Source: Rhizobiaceae bacterium (lineage in GTDB: Bacteria; Pseudomonadota; Alphaproteobacteria; Rhizobiales; Rhizobiaceae). Taken from it: 10,480 nucleotides of DNA. Position 1 is the first letter of the stretch, and every line of letters begins with the position of its first letter. This document shows positions 1 to 6,870 of this stretch, in pieces. The stretch is from assembly GCA_020696915.1 (NCBI GenBank), contig JAJFMR010000072.1, positions 1 to 10,480 on the forward strand, read 5' to 3'. The notes under the pieces are model-generated. The model was not told the DNA's origin. It saw nothing but the letters and a program-made list of their open reading frames with translations, and searched no databases. The translations under genes were made by a program, and so were the position numbers.

Positions 1-545
1 GCCCAGCGCCTGACGCGCGAGTGGCCTTTTTCCCACTCTCCGGGAAAGCGAAGCGCGAGATAGCCGAGCGCGGCGCGTAGCGCGATCTGCCCGGCATCGG
101 GGCTCTTGCCGAGCCGCGGCAAATCGCCCTCGATGTGATCAAGAGCCCGAACAACCTTCGCCCATTGCCTGTCGAGCCATGGCTGGTGAACTTTCTCTCC
201 AGGGCGCCAGCGACGTTCATAGACGTGCGCGAGCGCACTGTCCGCGATGCCGTCGGCCAGCGCCTCGAGTCGCTCGGCCCGGGTGCGCCTTGCCGGGTTG
301 CGCGGGAACAGCCGGTTGCCCGACTGCCTGTTCAGGTATTGCGTGATGGCGCGACTGTCGAAGACGGCGCTGCCGTCGTCCAGCACGAGTGTCGGGATCT
401 TGCCCAGCGGATTGGCTGAAACCAGCTGATCCGGGTCGGCATTGGTGTCGACGACGCTCGCGTCCAACGGGATTCCGGCGATCGCGGCAGCCATGCGGAC
501 CTTGGCGCTATACGGAGAAGCGGGTGCATAAAGAATGGTTGGCAT
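1..545 (-). CDS. Glutathione S-transferase family protein, YibF-like (3' end beyond window)
   Basis: The frame opens at ATG 543-545 and stays open for 181 codons to the left edge, so the C-terminus is missing. The N-terminal half is a thioredoxin-like GST domain (about residues 1-75): the strand-loop LYAPASPYSAKVR carries a candidate active-site Ser10, KIPTL gives the cis-proline Pro51, and FDSRAI gives the Asp63-Ser64 glutathione-binding pair. The helical C-terminal domain follows from about residue 85, and its stretch EALADGIADSAL closely resembles E. coli YibF as I remember it. The family is cytosolic and typically binds or conjugates glutathione; the substrate here is unknown. A GGGAAAG sequence just before the ATG can serve as ribosome binding site. 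It lies 66 bases downstream of the RNase T2 gene on the same strand, so it may share its transcript, but no functional link is evident. The family call is firm; the subfamily is less so. Confidence 0.88.
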   Translation of the reverse strand, partial: MPTILYAPASPYSAKVRMAAAIAGIPLDASVVDTNADPDQLVSANPLGKIPTLVLDDGSAVFDSRAITQYLNRQSGNRLFPRNPARRTRAERLEALADGIADSALAHVYERRWRPGEKVHQPWLDRQWAKVVRALDHIEGDLPRLGKSPDAGQIALRAALGYLALRFPGEWEKGHSRVRRW

Positions 546-611
546 AGCTTTCCCGAGTTCTGGAGATGGAGGCTCGTTCGAACCGCGGCGGCGGCAAAGG
601 CCCGGGCAACC

Positions 612-1325
612 CTATGGCCCACGCACCGGCGGCATGACAACACTGTCGCGGCGGCAGGCGCGCCGGTCTATCTCGGGACATGAGCGGAAGCCGAGCTCTC
701 TGGTCAGGCAGATGCGAACCTCGCGCAGGTAGCGATTGTCGCAGGTCACTGCGATACCGGCTGGGGAAAGGCCGTCATTGGCCTCCACGAAGGCCTGCTC
801 GGCGGCGTCCGGGTCGACGGCAAAGTCATCGTCGTGGTGCGCCAGGACCGGCGGGATCACGATCCGGTTGCGCGCCGCCCGGAGCACGGCGAAATACGCG
901 TCCTGCGAAAGGCCCGCGCAGCTTCCGTGACGGCGCCACTCGTGACGGATCAATCCCGCCGAAGGCATCAGATCATAAAGCGTGCGCAGCCGCTCGTTCG
1001 CAACGCCGGGCTCCGCCGTCGCGCAGTGCTCCGGAAAGCCGCGCTCATACTGCGGCCAGAGACCGTGCACGACGAACGCATAGGGCCGCCGGGCAGCACA
1101 TTGCTGGCGGTTGGCGTCTTCGCCCTCCGCCTCGCAATAGCTTGGTGACCACGACAGGGCGAGGACGTAGAAATCAAAGTTACGTCCGAGTGGGATCGGC
1201 GCGCCCAATTCGGCCTGGCCGGCCGAGTTGTCCTGGCCGGCGGCTTCCGATTCGGGCTGGCAGCCGGCGAGCAGCAGAGCGAGAAAAGCTGTCGAGACCT
1301 GTCGCGACCAGAAGCTGAAGGACAT
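612..1325 (-). CDS. Ribonuclease T2 family protein, predicted lipoprotein
   Basis: This 237-residue protein carries both RNase T2 active-site blocks: FVVHGLWPQYE (HGLWP at residues 87-91, catalytic His87) and IRHEWRRHGSCAG (128-134, Glu129 and His133). T2 enzymes cut single-stranded RNA through a 2',3'-cyclic phosphate with little base preference, in the periplasm or outside the cell. The N-terminus is a short hydrophobic signal ending in the lipobox LAGC (Cys22) followed by Gln, which suggests a lipoprotein sent to the outer membrane. Cysteines in the mature part fit the disulfide-rich fold. The family's CAS2 lysine (HEWxKHG) is Arg132 here. The frame stays open further upstream, but ATG 1323-1325 is chosen because it gives the signal peptide and avoids overlapping the preceding gene. 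That gene's stop lies 7 bases upstream, so the two are probably co-translated. I infer a role in scavenging or degrading extracytoplasmic RNA. Confidence 0.9.
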   Translation of the reverse strand: MSFSFWSRQVSTAFLALLLAGCQPESEAAGQDNSAGQAELGAPIPLGRNFDFYVLALSWSPSYCEAEGEDANRQQCAARRPYAFVVHGLWPQYERGFPEHCATAEPGVANERLRTLYDLMPSAGLIRHEWRRHGSCAGLSQDAYFAVLRAARNRIVIPPVLAHHDDDFAVDPDAAEQAFVEANDGLSPAGIAVTCDNRYLREVRICLTRELGFRSCPEIDRRACRRDSVVMPPVRGP

Positions 1326-1332
1326 CAGGCGC

Positions 1333-1758
1333 TCAGCGCAGGATACGGCAGCGCCCGTTGTAGACCATCCAGCGGTCGAAGCCCGAGACACAGAATTCGA
1401 CATTGTCGCCGATCGAAGCGAAGCCCATGCCTTCCTCGATGAGGTACCAGATGGGCCGGTTGGTGCCGTCGGAGAGGATGACGGTGGCACCGCAGTAGCG
1501 ACGACCGATCGGCCTGTCTTCATGGGCCGGCAGATAGCGGTTCTCATGGATGTCCCGGAACTCTGCTATCGCCACGTCGGGAAGGTTCGGCACGTTGCGC
1601 ACCTGATGCCGGAAGCGGCTGGTTATCTTGCCCAGGAACCGCGACTCCCCGCAGATGCCCGGATCGGCAACATACAGCTGTAGATCAGCGCCGAGCGCCG
1701 GCGCGCCGCCCCCCAGGGAGAGAAGGGCGCCAAGGACCATACTGGCAAAGCGAGTCAT
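1333..1758 (-). CDS. Small secreted four-cysteine protein, function unknown
   Basis: This is a 141-residue protein. It begins with a clear Sec signal peptide: Arg3, a hydrophobic core MVLGALLSLGG, and a likely cleavage after ALGA (residue 24). The mature part of about 117 residues has exactly four cysteines, at 36, 89, 123 and 137, which would allow two disulfides in the periplasm. The C-terminal half, with IWYLIEEGMGFASIGD followed by EFCVSGFDRW and ending in CRILR, reads as a compact, conserved-looking domain; I recall similar unnamed proteins in rhizobia but cannot assign a family. ATG 1756-1758 is chosen over the upstream in-frame ATG at 1818 because it starts the signal peptide and avoids overlap with rlmJ. 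The gene lies 49 bases after rlmJ and 7 bases before the RNase T2 gene, so a partner or accessory role for that enzyme is possible but unproven. Confidence 0.8.
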   Translation of the reverse strand: MTRFASMVLGALLSLGGGAPALGADLQLYVADPGICGESRFLGKITSRFRHQVRNVPNLPDVAIAEFRDIHENRYLPAHEDRPIGRRYCGATVILSDGTNRPIWYLIEEGMGFASIGDNVEFCVSGFDRWMVYNGRCRILR

Positions 1759-1807
1759 GTCGGCCTCCGAACGCGTGTCCACAATGTGCGGAATCGGCGG
1801 CCCGCGG

Positions 1808-2683
1808 TCAAGCGACACCCGGCAATGAACCCGGACCGGGTCGTTCCGCAGTCAGCCACTCGATCGTCCAGCCGGCGCCCGCGTCCTCGGCAAGCACCTC
1901 GACGAGCGCCGGCAGCACCAGCCGCATTTCGTTTTCGAAGATGAACGGCGGATTGACCACGACCAGTCCGCTGCCGTCGAGCCGGGAGGACGGGGCGCGA
2001 ACCGAAAGACAGGTGTCCAGGATTTTCGGAATTCCCGTCGCCCGAAGCGCCTTCCTGAAATGGGCAACCGCGGTGCGGTCCTTGAGCGGATACCAGAGCG
2101 CATAAATGCCGCCCGGCCAGCGGCGGTATGCGGCCTGCAGGCGGCCGGCGAGCCGGGCAAACTCGCCTTCCTCTTCGAACGGCGGATCGATCAGCACCAG
2201 CCCGCGCTTTTCCTTCGGCGGCACATGCGCGCCGAGCGCCAGCCAGCCGTCGAGCCGGATCACCCGTACCTGGTGATCGCCGGCGAAAAGGGACTTCAGC
2301 GAGGAGGCATCATGCGGGTTGAGTTCGATTGCCGACAGACGGTCCTGCGACCGCAGCAAATGCCGCACGATCAGCGGCGACCCCGGGTAGTTCGCGATCT
2401 CCCCGTCCGGATTGGTCGCCTGCACTGCGTCGACGTAAGCCTGCAGCCGGGCCTGCGTCCCGGCATCGAGTACTGCCGCCGCAAGCCTGCCGATCCCGGC
2501 GCGCCATTCCCCGGTCTTGCGCGCAGCTTCGGAAGCCAGGTCGTAAAGCCCCGGGCCCGCATGCGTGTCGATGACACGGAAACCCTTCTCCTTGCGCTTC
2601 AGGTACTCGACAAGCCGCGTCAGCGCGACGTGTTTGACCACGTCGGCGAAGTTCCCAGCATGGTAGGCATGACGGTAGTTCAT
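1808..2683 (-). CDS. rlmJ: 23S rRNA (adenine(2030)-N6)-methyltransferase RlmJ
   Basis: The 291-residue product is close to the roughly 280 residues of E. coli RlmJ. It starts with the family's N-terminal stretch NYRHAYHAGNFADVVKHV, has a SAM-binding region around VIDTHAGPGLYDL (residues 37-49), and the catalytic N6-adenine motif DPPF at 166-169 (VLIDPPFEEEGEF). A second NPPF occurs at 244-247 near the C-terminus. RlmJ is a cytosolic, SAM-dependent enzyme that methylates the base of A2030 (E. coli numbering) in 23S rRNA. It was once called ComJ/YhiR and linked to use of DNA as a nutrient, but the rRNA activity is the established one. The start ATG 2681-2683 is fixed by the conserved MNYRHAYHAGN; the same frame is open upstream but only as a shadow of the previous gene. 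It follows that gene by 7 bases, so they are very probably one transcript. Confidence 0.95.
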   Translation of the reverse strand: MNYRHAYHAGNFADVVKHVALTRLVEYLKRKEKGFRVIDTHAGPGLYDLASEAARKTGEWRAGIGRLAAAVLDAGTQARLQAYVDAVQATNPDGEIANYPGSPLIVRHLLRSQDRLSAIELNPHDASSLKSLFAGDHQVRVIRLDGWLALGAHVPPKEKRGLVLIDPPFEEEGEFARLAGRLQAAYRRWPGGIYALWYPLKDRTAVAHFRKALRATGIPKILDTCLSVRAPSSRLDGSGLVVVNPPFIFENEMRLVLPALVEVLAEDAGAGWTIEWLTAERPGPGSLPGVA

Positions 2684-2690
2684 GGACCCG

Positions 2691-3311
2691 TCAGCGGGGC
2701 TCCGCGCCCCTGCCCCAGCGCGGCTTCGGCGGCTGCGAATTGGGATTTTCGGGAGGGCGGTTTCGGCCCCGCCGCAGTGAAAGGACAAGTCCGACGAAGC
2801 CGATTGCCATGAGCGCGAACCCGATCGGCTGAACGCGGGGATCGATCGCCGCCGGAGCACTCGCCAGCACCACGTCGATCGACCTGATGTCGACGGCTTC
2901 CATGCCGGCGGGGCCGACCGTGAATGTATGATCCGCGTCTTCGACCGGATCGATCGTGCCGGCCTGCTGACGGTAGATGCGGTCCGAGAGTTGCGGGCTG
3001 GTTTCGCGCGGGCTTGCCTCAGCGAAGGTGAGCGTTTGCGCCAGCACGGTCCGGCTGCCGGCCGCAACGGTTAGCGTAATCAGGGCCTCATCCGCCGCGA
3101 CCTCCAGCGGACGCGCCGCAGTGAGTTCAACAAGAACCCGAATGGGGGAGTCCTGCGCCGAGAGGCGCACAACGGCCGGCCGGAATCCGCTCTCTGGGTC
3201 GAAAACCCGGAACGAGCCGACTTCGCTGACGCCGAGATCGCTCGCCATCCAGGGATAGGCTATCGCGCCGGCAATGCCGCCCAGAAGCATCAGGAGAAAA
3301 AGCAGCCGCAT
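2691..3311 (-). CDS. Conserved-looking membrane protein with an extracytoplasmic domain, function unknown
   Basis: I do not recognise this 206-residue protein. It has an N-terminal hydrophobic segment (about residues 3-22, LLFLLMLLGGIAGAIAYPW), which could be an anchor or an uncleaved signal. A soluble middle part of about 140 residues, rich in alternating hydrophobic residues and probably beta-sheet, follows, then a second membrane helix (about 162-179) and a basic, proline-rich tail (SLRRGRNRPPENP). The layout predicts both ends in the cytoplasm and the middle part in the periplasm. The start is uncertain. ATG 3309-3311 is chosen because GGTGGA lies 8 bases upstream and it opens directly with the membrane segment. 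ATG 3375-3377 or GTG 3390-3392 would add 22 or 27 residues. It ends 7 bases before rlmJ and lies downstream of holC; neither neighbour explains a membrane protein. Confidence 0.7.
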   Translation of the reverse strand: MRLLFLLMLLGGIAGAIAYPWMASDLGVSEVGSFRVFDPESGFRPAVVRLSAQDSPIRVLVELTAARPLEVAADEALITLTVAAGSRTVLAQTLTFAEASPRETSPQLSDRIYRQQAGTIDPVEDADHTFTVGPAGMEAVDIRSIDVVLASAPAAIDPRVQPIGFALMAIGFVGLVLSLRRGRNRPPENPNSQPPKPRWGRGAEPR

Positions 3312-3444
3312 TCGTCTGTTCCACCATTCTGCCGTGCGGCCGGGCAGGTCTTTCCGCGCGGCGAGCCATTCCGGCATACTCGGAGACAACACGCATCAAA
3401 ACCCGTAATCTCCTGTTTCACATAGAATATCCTGCGCGACGCTT

Positions 3445-3894
3445 TCACGCCTTGCGCTCCCAGCGCCGATCCGGAGTCTGTTGCCAGTAGGTGACGTCGT
3501 GGCGCTCAGCCTTCATCGCCGCCCAATGGCGTCGCGCACCCTCGACCTGCATCTGGTCGTGTCCGTCGAAGATGAACACGACACGCTCGTAGCCCGACAG
3601 GTCGGGAGGCTCTGCGCCGTCCACGAGAAAGCGGATGGCGGCATCGTTCTCATTGCCGGACCCCGTCGTCAGAAGCACCGGCTGATCCGCTGCATGAGGT
3701 TCGACGTCGATGCCATGCGCGACGAACGAGTCGTCCCGAAACGTCCACAGATGCGAATCGAGGGCGTTTCGGCGCTCCTCGGTTCCGGACTGGACGACGG
3801 CCCGCCAGCCCCGCGCCAGGCTTCTCTCCAGGAGCCCCGGCAGTGCCCCTTCCAGCGTCGATTCGGTCAGATGATAAAACAGCACCTCGGGCAT
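3445..3894 (-). CDS. holC: DNA polymerase III subunit chi
   Basis: The 149-residue product matches the usual chi length (147 in E. coli). Recognisable parts are the N-terminal VLFYHLTESTLE, the central DSHLWTFRDDSFVAHG (residues 46-61), a VFIFDGHD strand, and the C-terminal YWQQTPDRRWERKA. Chi belongs to the clamp-loader-associated part of the DNA polymerase III holoenzyme. With psi it links the clamp loader to the C-terminal tail of single-strand DNA-binding protein and so helps hold the replisome on the lagging strand. The start ATG 3892-3894 gives the family's normal N-terminus. The ribosome binding site is weak: GAGG overlaps the pepA stop region 15 bases upstream, so the gene may depend on translation coming from pepA. 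The pepA-holC pairing is the same as in E. coli. Confidence 0.95.
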   Translation of the reverse strand: MPEVLFYHLTESTLEGALPGLLERSLARGWRAVVQSGTEERRNALDSHLWTFRDDSFVAHGIDVEPHAADQPVLLTTGSGNENDAAIRFLVDGAEPPDLSGYERVVFIFDGHDQMQVEGARRHWAAMKAERHDVTYWQQTPDRRWERKA

Positions 3895-3909
3895 ATCGGG
3901 ACGAGCGCC

Positions 3910-5406
3910 TCACGCCTCGTAGTGGTCGCGCACCAGCCGGTCGAGGAGCCTCACCCCAAAGCCCGACCCCCAGGACTGGTTGATTTCGCTCGACGGCGAG
4001 CCCATCGCCGTCCCGGCAATGTCGAGATGCGCCCAGGGCGTATCCTTCACGAAGCGCTGCAGGAACTGGGCGGCGGTAATGGCGCCGCCGTAGCGCCCGC
4101 CAATATTCTTCATGTCGGCGTTCTTCGAATCGATCAGCTTGTCGTATTCGGCGCCGAGCGGCATTCGCCAGACCTTTTCCTGAGTGGCCAGGCCGGCCTC
4201 GGCCAGGCGGCCGGCGAGCTCATCGTCGTTCGAGAACAGGCCGGCATGGCTCTGCCCGAGGGCGACCATGATCGCTCCGGTGAGAGTTGCCAGATTGATC
4301 ATGAATTGCGGCTCGAAGCGCTGGCGGCAGTACCAGAGGGCATCCGCCAGCACCAGCCGTCCTTCGGCGTCGGTGTTCAGCACCTCCACCGTCTGCCCGG
4401 ACATCGAGGTGACGATGTCGCCTGGCCGCTGCGAGTTGCCGTCGACCATGTTCTCCACGAGACCAATGATGCCGACGGCGTTCACCCGGGCCTTGCGCGC
4501 CGCAAGCGCATGCATCAGGCCGGCCACCGCGGCCGCGCCGCCCATGTCGCCCTTCATGTCCTCCATGCCGGCCGCCGGCTTGATCGAGATGCCGCCGGAG
4601 TCGAAGACGACGCCCTTGCCGATGAAGGCCACCGGCTGGTTCCGTGGCTTTCCCCCCCGCCACTCCAGCACCGCCATCCGCGGCGGCCTGACCGAGCCCT
4701 GAGCCACTCCGAGCAGCGCCCCCATGCCAAGGCGCTTCATGTCCTTTTCGGTGAGTATCTCGACCTTCACGTCGAGCTGCTCGAGAGCCTTCAGCTGAGC
4801 GGCGAATTCGACCGGCCCAAGCATGTTCGCCGGTTCGTTGACCAGGTCGCGTGCCAGCCACACCCCGTCGGAGACCGCGTCGGCCACGGCGAAGGCCTTT
4901 TTCGCCGCGACAGGATCCGACGAATGGATGGTGAACCTGGCGGGCTTGCGGTCGATCGGCTTGCCATCGCCATCTTCCTTCTTCGTCTTGTACTTCTCGA
5001 AGCTGTAGGCCCTGAGCAGGATACCGGCAGCGAGTGATGCTGCCTCCGATCCGCCCGCTTCGAGGCCGGGCAGATCGACGATCACCGAGACGTCGGCCGG
5101 CTTGCGGAAGTGGGCAGCCACCGCGCCGCCGAGCTTCAGCCAGTCATGCTCCTTCAGGCTGGCTGCCTTGCCGGCGCCAATGGCCACCAGCCGATCGAGG
5201 CCAGCGCCGTCGGGGGCGATCAGTTCGACCGACGCGCCAAACTTGCCGGAGAAGTCGGCGATCGGGAAGGCCCGCTGCAGGGCTCCCGACGGATCGCAAC
5301 TCCTGGCGGCCTCGCTCATTTCACCCTGCTCCGCAGAGAACACGACGACGTTGCCCTTCTTCGGAACGGCGCGCCTGACGAAACTGATCGACGGTTTCGA
5401 TGCCAT
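3910..5406 (-). CDS. pepA: Leucyl aminopeptidase (cytosol aminopeptidase, family M17)
   Basis: This 498-residue enzyme (503 in E. coli) removes N-terminal amino acids, preferably leucine, from peptides in the cytoplasm. It works as a two-metal hexamer. The N-terminal macro-like domain covers about residues 1-165 and the catalytic domain the rest. All the family's metal ligands are visible: Lys264 and Asp269 in GKGVVFDSGG, Asp287 in MKGDMGG, Asp346 and Glu348 in the signature NTDAEGRL. The catalytic Lys276 (GISIKP) and Arg350 are also present. These positions sit a constant six residues before the E. coli ones, so nothing in the core is missing. The start ATG 5404-5406 has AGGA five bases upstream and begins with MASKPSISF. 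In E. coli, PepA also binds DNA in Xer recombination and carAB control; whether that applies here cannot be read from the sequence. It is the first gene of the leftward block. Confidence 0.97.
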   Translation of the reverse strand: MASKPSISFVRRAVPKKGNVVVFSAEQGEMSEAARSCDPSGALQRAFPIADFSGKFGASVELIAPDGAGLDRLVAIGAGKAASLKEHDWLKLGGAVAAHFRKPADVSVIVDLPGLEAGGSEAASLAAGILLRAYSFEKYKTKKEDGDGKPIDRKPARFTIHSSDPVAAKKAFAVADAVSDGVWLARDLVNEPANMLGPVEFAAQLKALEQLDVKVEILTEKDMKRLGMGALLGVAQGSVRPPRMAVLEWRGGKPRNQPVAFIGKGVVFDSGGISIKPAAGMEDMKGDMGGAAAVAGLMHALAARKARVNAVGIIGLVENMVDGNSQRPGDIVTSMSGQTVEVLNTDAEGRLVLADALWYCRQRFEPQFMINLATLTGAIMVALGQSHAGLFSNDDELAGRLAEAGLATQEKVWRMPLGAEYDKLIDSKNADMKNIGGRYGGAITAAQFLQRFVKDTPWAHLDIAGTAMGSPSSEINQSWGSGFGVRLLDRLVRDHYEA

Positions 5407-5559
5407 GTTATTCCTGTTTCGTGCGGTGGCGGACAGAAGCGCCACATGTCGATGGTTTTGGCCTGTTTGGCAAGGATCGCATGTTGCCCCAAGTCTCCCG
5501 ACCTCGCGCGCGTCATTGCCAGGCGAGAGCGCCGTGCCCCTGTGCATTTACGGTTTTTT

Positions 5560-5588
5560 ATCTTATCTCGTGCCCTGTCGGACGTCAG
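5560..5588 (-). promoter_or_regulatory. Candidate sigma-70-type promoter for pepA
   Basis: Read on the minus strand, CTGACG (5583-5588) and TAAGAT (5560-5565) are separated by exactly 17 bases. Each matches the consensus (TTGACA / TATAAT) at four of six positions, and the spot is the most A/T-rich in the divergent region. Transcription would start near 5553 and leave a leader of roughly 150 bases before pepA. This is a pattern match only; the long leader and imperfect boxes make it tentative. Confidence 0.3.
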
Positions 5589-5616
5589 CTTGCGGCGTGT
5601 GGCCTGACAAACAGGG
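5573..5616. repeat. Imperfect nested inverted repeat in the pepA-lptF divergent region
   Basis: The outer arms CCCTGT (5573-5578) and ACAGGG (5611-5616) are perfect complements. The inner arms GTCAG (5584-5588) and CTGAC (5604-5608) are also complementary, separated by 15 bases, with an asymmetric internal loop (5 against 2 bases) between the two stems. The structure ends about 50 bases before the lptF start and covers the candidate pepA -35 box. It could be an operator or a leader hairpin for lptF. Short arms like these also occur by chance, so the function is open. Confidence 0.35.
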
Positions 5617-5667
5617 TGCTAGCCGTCCTCCGGCTGGTGCCTGGATCGAAAACGGAAATCGCGCCGC

Positions 5668-6870
5668 GTGAAGGTCCTCGAACGCTATATCCTCGGCCGC
5701 GCCGCCCTGCTCTCGCTCGGCGCGCTGGCCGCAACGATGCTCATGGTGTGGATCGTCCAGGCGCTGACGCGCCTCGACCTGGTGACCACGAATGGCCAGA
5801 GCGTGCTGGTGTTCCTGCAGATCTCGACGCTCATCCTGCCGTCGATCATCCCCGAAGTGCTGCCTTTCGCGATTGCGATCGCTGTCGCCCAGACCCTGTC
5901 GGTGATGAACGCCGATTCGGAGCTGGTCGTCATCGGCGCGGCCGGCAGTCCGCGCTCGACGGTAATCCGGCCGATGCTCTTGCTGGCGCTGGGGGCCAGC
6001 CTCTTGTCCTTCGCCGTCAGCAACCTGCTCGATCCGCTCGCCAGGCTGGAATTCAGAACCCTTGTCGGCGCCGCCCGCGCCGACCTGATTTCGCTCGTGC
6101 TGCAGGAAGGCACGTTTCGCAAACTCGGTGAAGGTCTCTACGTCCAGATCGCGGAACGAGTGCCTGGCGGTGACCTCAGGGGCGTGTTCGTGGCCGATTC
6201 GCGGAGCGAGGGTATCGATCTCGTCTACTACGCCAAGACGGGATCGGTGGTCGACGTCAAGGACAACAAGATACTTCTCATGCGCGACGGCATGATCCAG
6301 CGCAAGCTCGCGGCGGGCGACGTTTCCGTGGTCCGCTTTCATTCCTACGCCTTCGATCTGTCACAGTTCATCGCGGGTGCCGACGCGATCACCATGCTGC
6401 CGAAGGACCGATCGCTTGCATTCCTGCTCGATCCGGATCCGAACGACCCGATTTATCAGAAGATACCCGGAGAGTTTCGGGCCGAACTCCACGGCAGCCG
6501 TGCCGTTTGGACCTTTCAGCTGGTCTTTGCTCTGATTGGGCTGGCGGTCGCCGGCGATCCGCGCTCCCATCGCGAATCCCGGATAAGCCCGCTGGTCACG
6601 GTCCTTGTTCTTGCGCTGCTGGTGAGATGGCTGGCGCTGGTCGCGGCAGACTATGCGGAAAGATCTGCCGACTTCATCGTCGGCATCTACGCCGTCCCCC
6701 TGCTCGTTTCCGCTATGGTGCTCGTGCTGATCTGGGCCAACCGCCCGCTGGAGCTGCCGGTGGGCATGGTCGAGGCGGCGGGTTCGGCGCTTGGCCGGTT
6801 CAATGAACGCCGGGTAAAGCTGGGGTTGCGCATGCGCGGCCTGACCTTTCCTTCGAGGCGGCCATCGTGA
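5668..6870 (+). CDS. lptF: LPS export ABC transporter permease LptF
   Basis: This 400-residue inner-membrane protein has the LptF/LptG family layout. Three N-terminal helices (about residues 13-37, 48-76, 98-121) are followed by a periplasmic beta-jellyroll domain (about 130-270) and three C-terminal helices (about 280-297, 307-328, 335-357). Glu85 in NADSELVVIGAAG is in the cytoplasmic coupling helix that contacts the ATPase LptB. The pre-TM4 stretch EFRAELHGSR is also typical. With LptG and LptB (not in this window) it extracts lipopolysaccharide from the inner membrane and passes it to LptC and the periplasmic bridge. It is somewhat longer than E. coli LptF (366), mainly through a basic C-terminal tail of about 40 residues. 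The GTG start at 5668 gives the family's normal N-terminus (MKVLERYILGR); the ribosome binding site, GGAAA about 10 bases upstream, is modest. It is the first gene of the rightward LPS operon. Confidence 0.95.
   Translation: MKVLERYILGRAALLSLGALAATMLMVWIVQALTRLDLVTTNGQSVLVFLQISTLILPSIIPEVLPFAIAIAVAQTLSVMNADSELVVIGAAGSPRSTVIRPMLLLALGASLLSFAVSNLLDPLARLEFRTLVGAARADLISLVLQEGTFRKLGEGLYVQIAERVPGGDLRGVFVADSRSEGIDLVYYAKTGSVVDVKDNKILLMRDGMIQRKLAAGDVSVVRFHSYAFDLSQFIAGADAITMLPKDRSLAFLLDPDPNDPIYQKIPGEFRAELHGSRAVWTFQLVFALIGLAVAGDPRSHRESRISPLVTVLVLALLVRWLALVAADYAERSADFIVGIYAVPLLVSAMVLVLIWANRPLELPVGMVEAAGSALGRFNERRVKLGLRMRGLTFPSRRPS

Noticed and set aside
680..1318. A 212-codon plus-strand open frame opposite the RNase T2 gene
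   Set aside because: It is antisense to a gene with both T2 catalytic motifs, and its product is a low-complexity Arg/Pro-rich string.
3481..5037. A 518-codon open frame on the plus strand, antisense to holC and pepA
   Set aside because: It lies entirely opposite two well-recognised genes, its protein is rich in His, Arg, Pro and Gly without domain-like character, and long antisense frames are common in GC-rich coding DNA.
5541..5565. T-rich stretch ending in ATCTTATC in front of lptF, considered as an lptF promoter or terminator on the plus strand
   Set aside because: No acceptable -35/-10 pair could be placed for lptF, and no stable stem precedes the T run; it fits better as the -10 region of a minus-strand pepA promoter.
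5563..6342. A 259-codon open frame antisense to the start of lptF
   Set aside because: It is highly charged with many His, Arg and Gln residues, opposite a strongly supported membrane protein; a typical GC-rich shadow.
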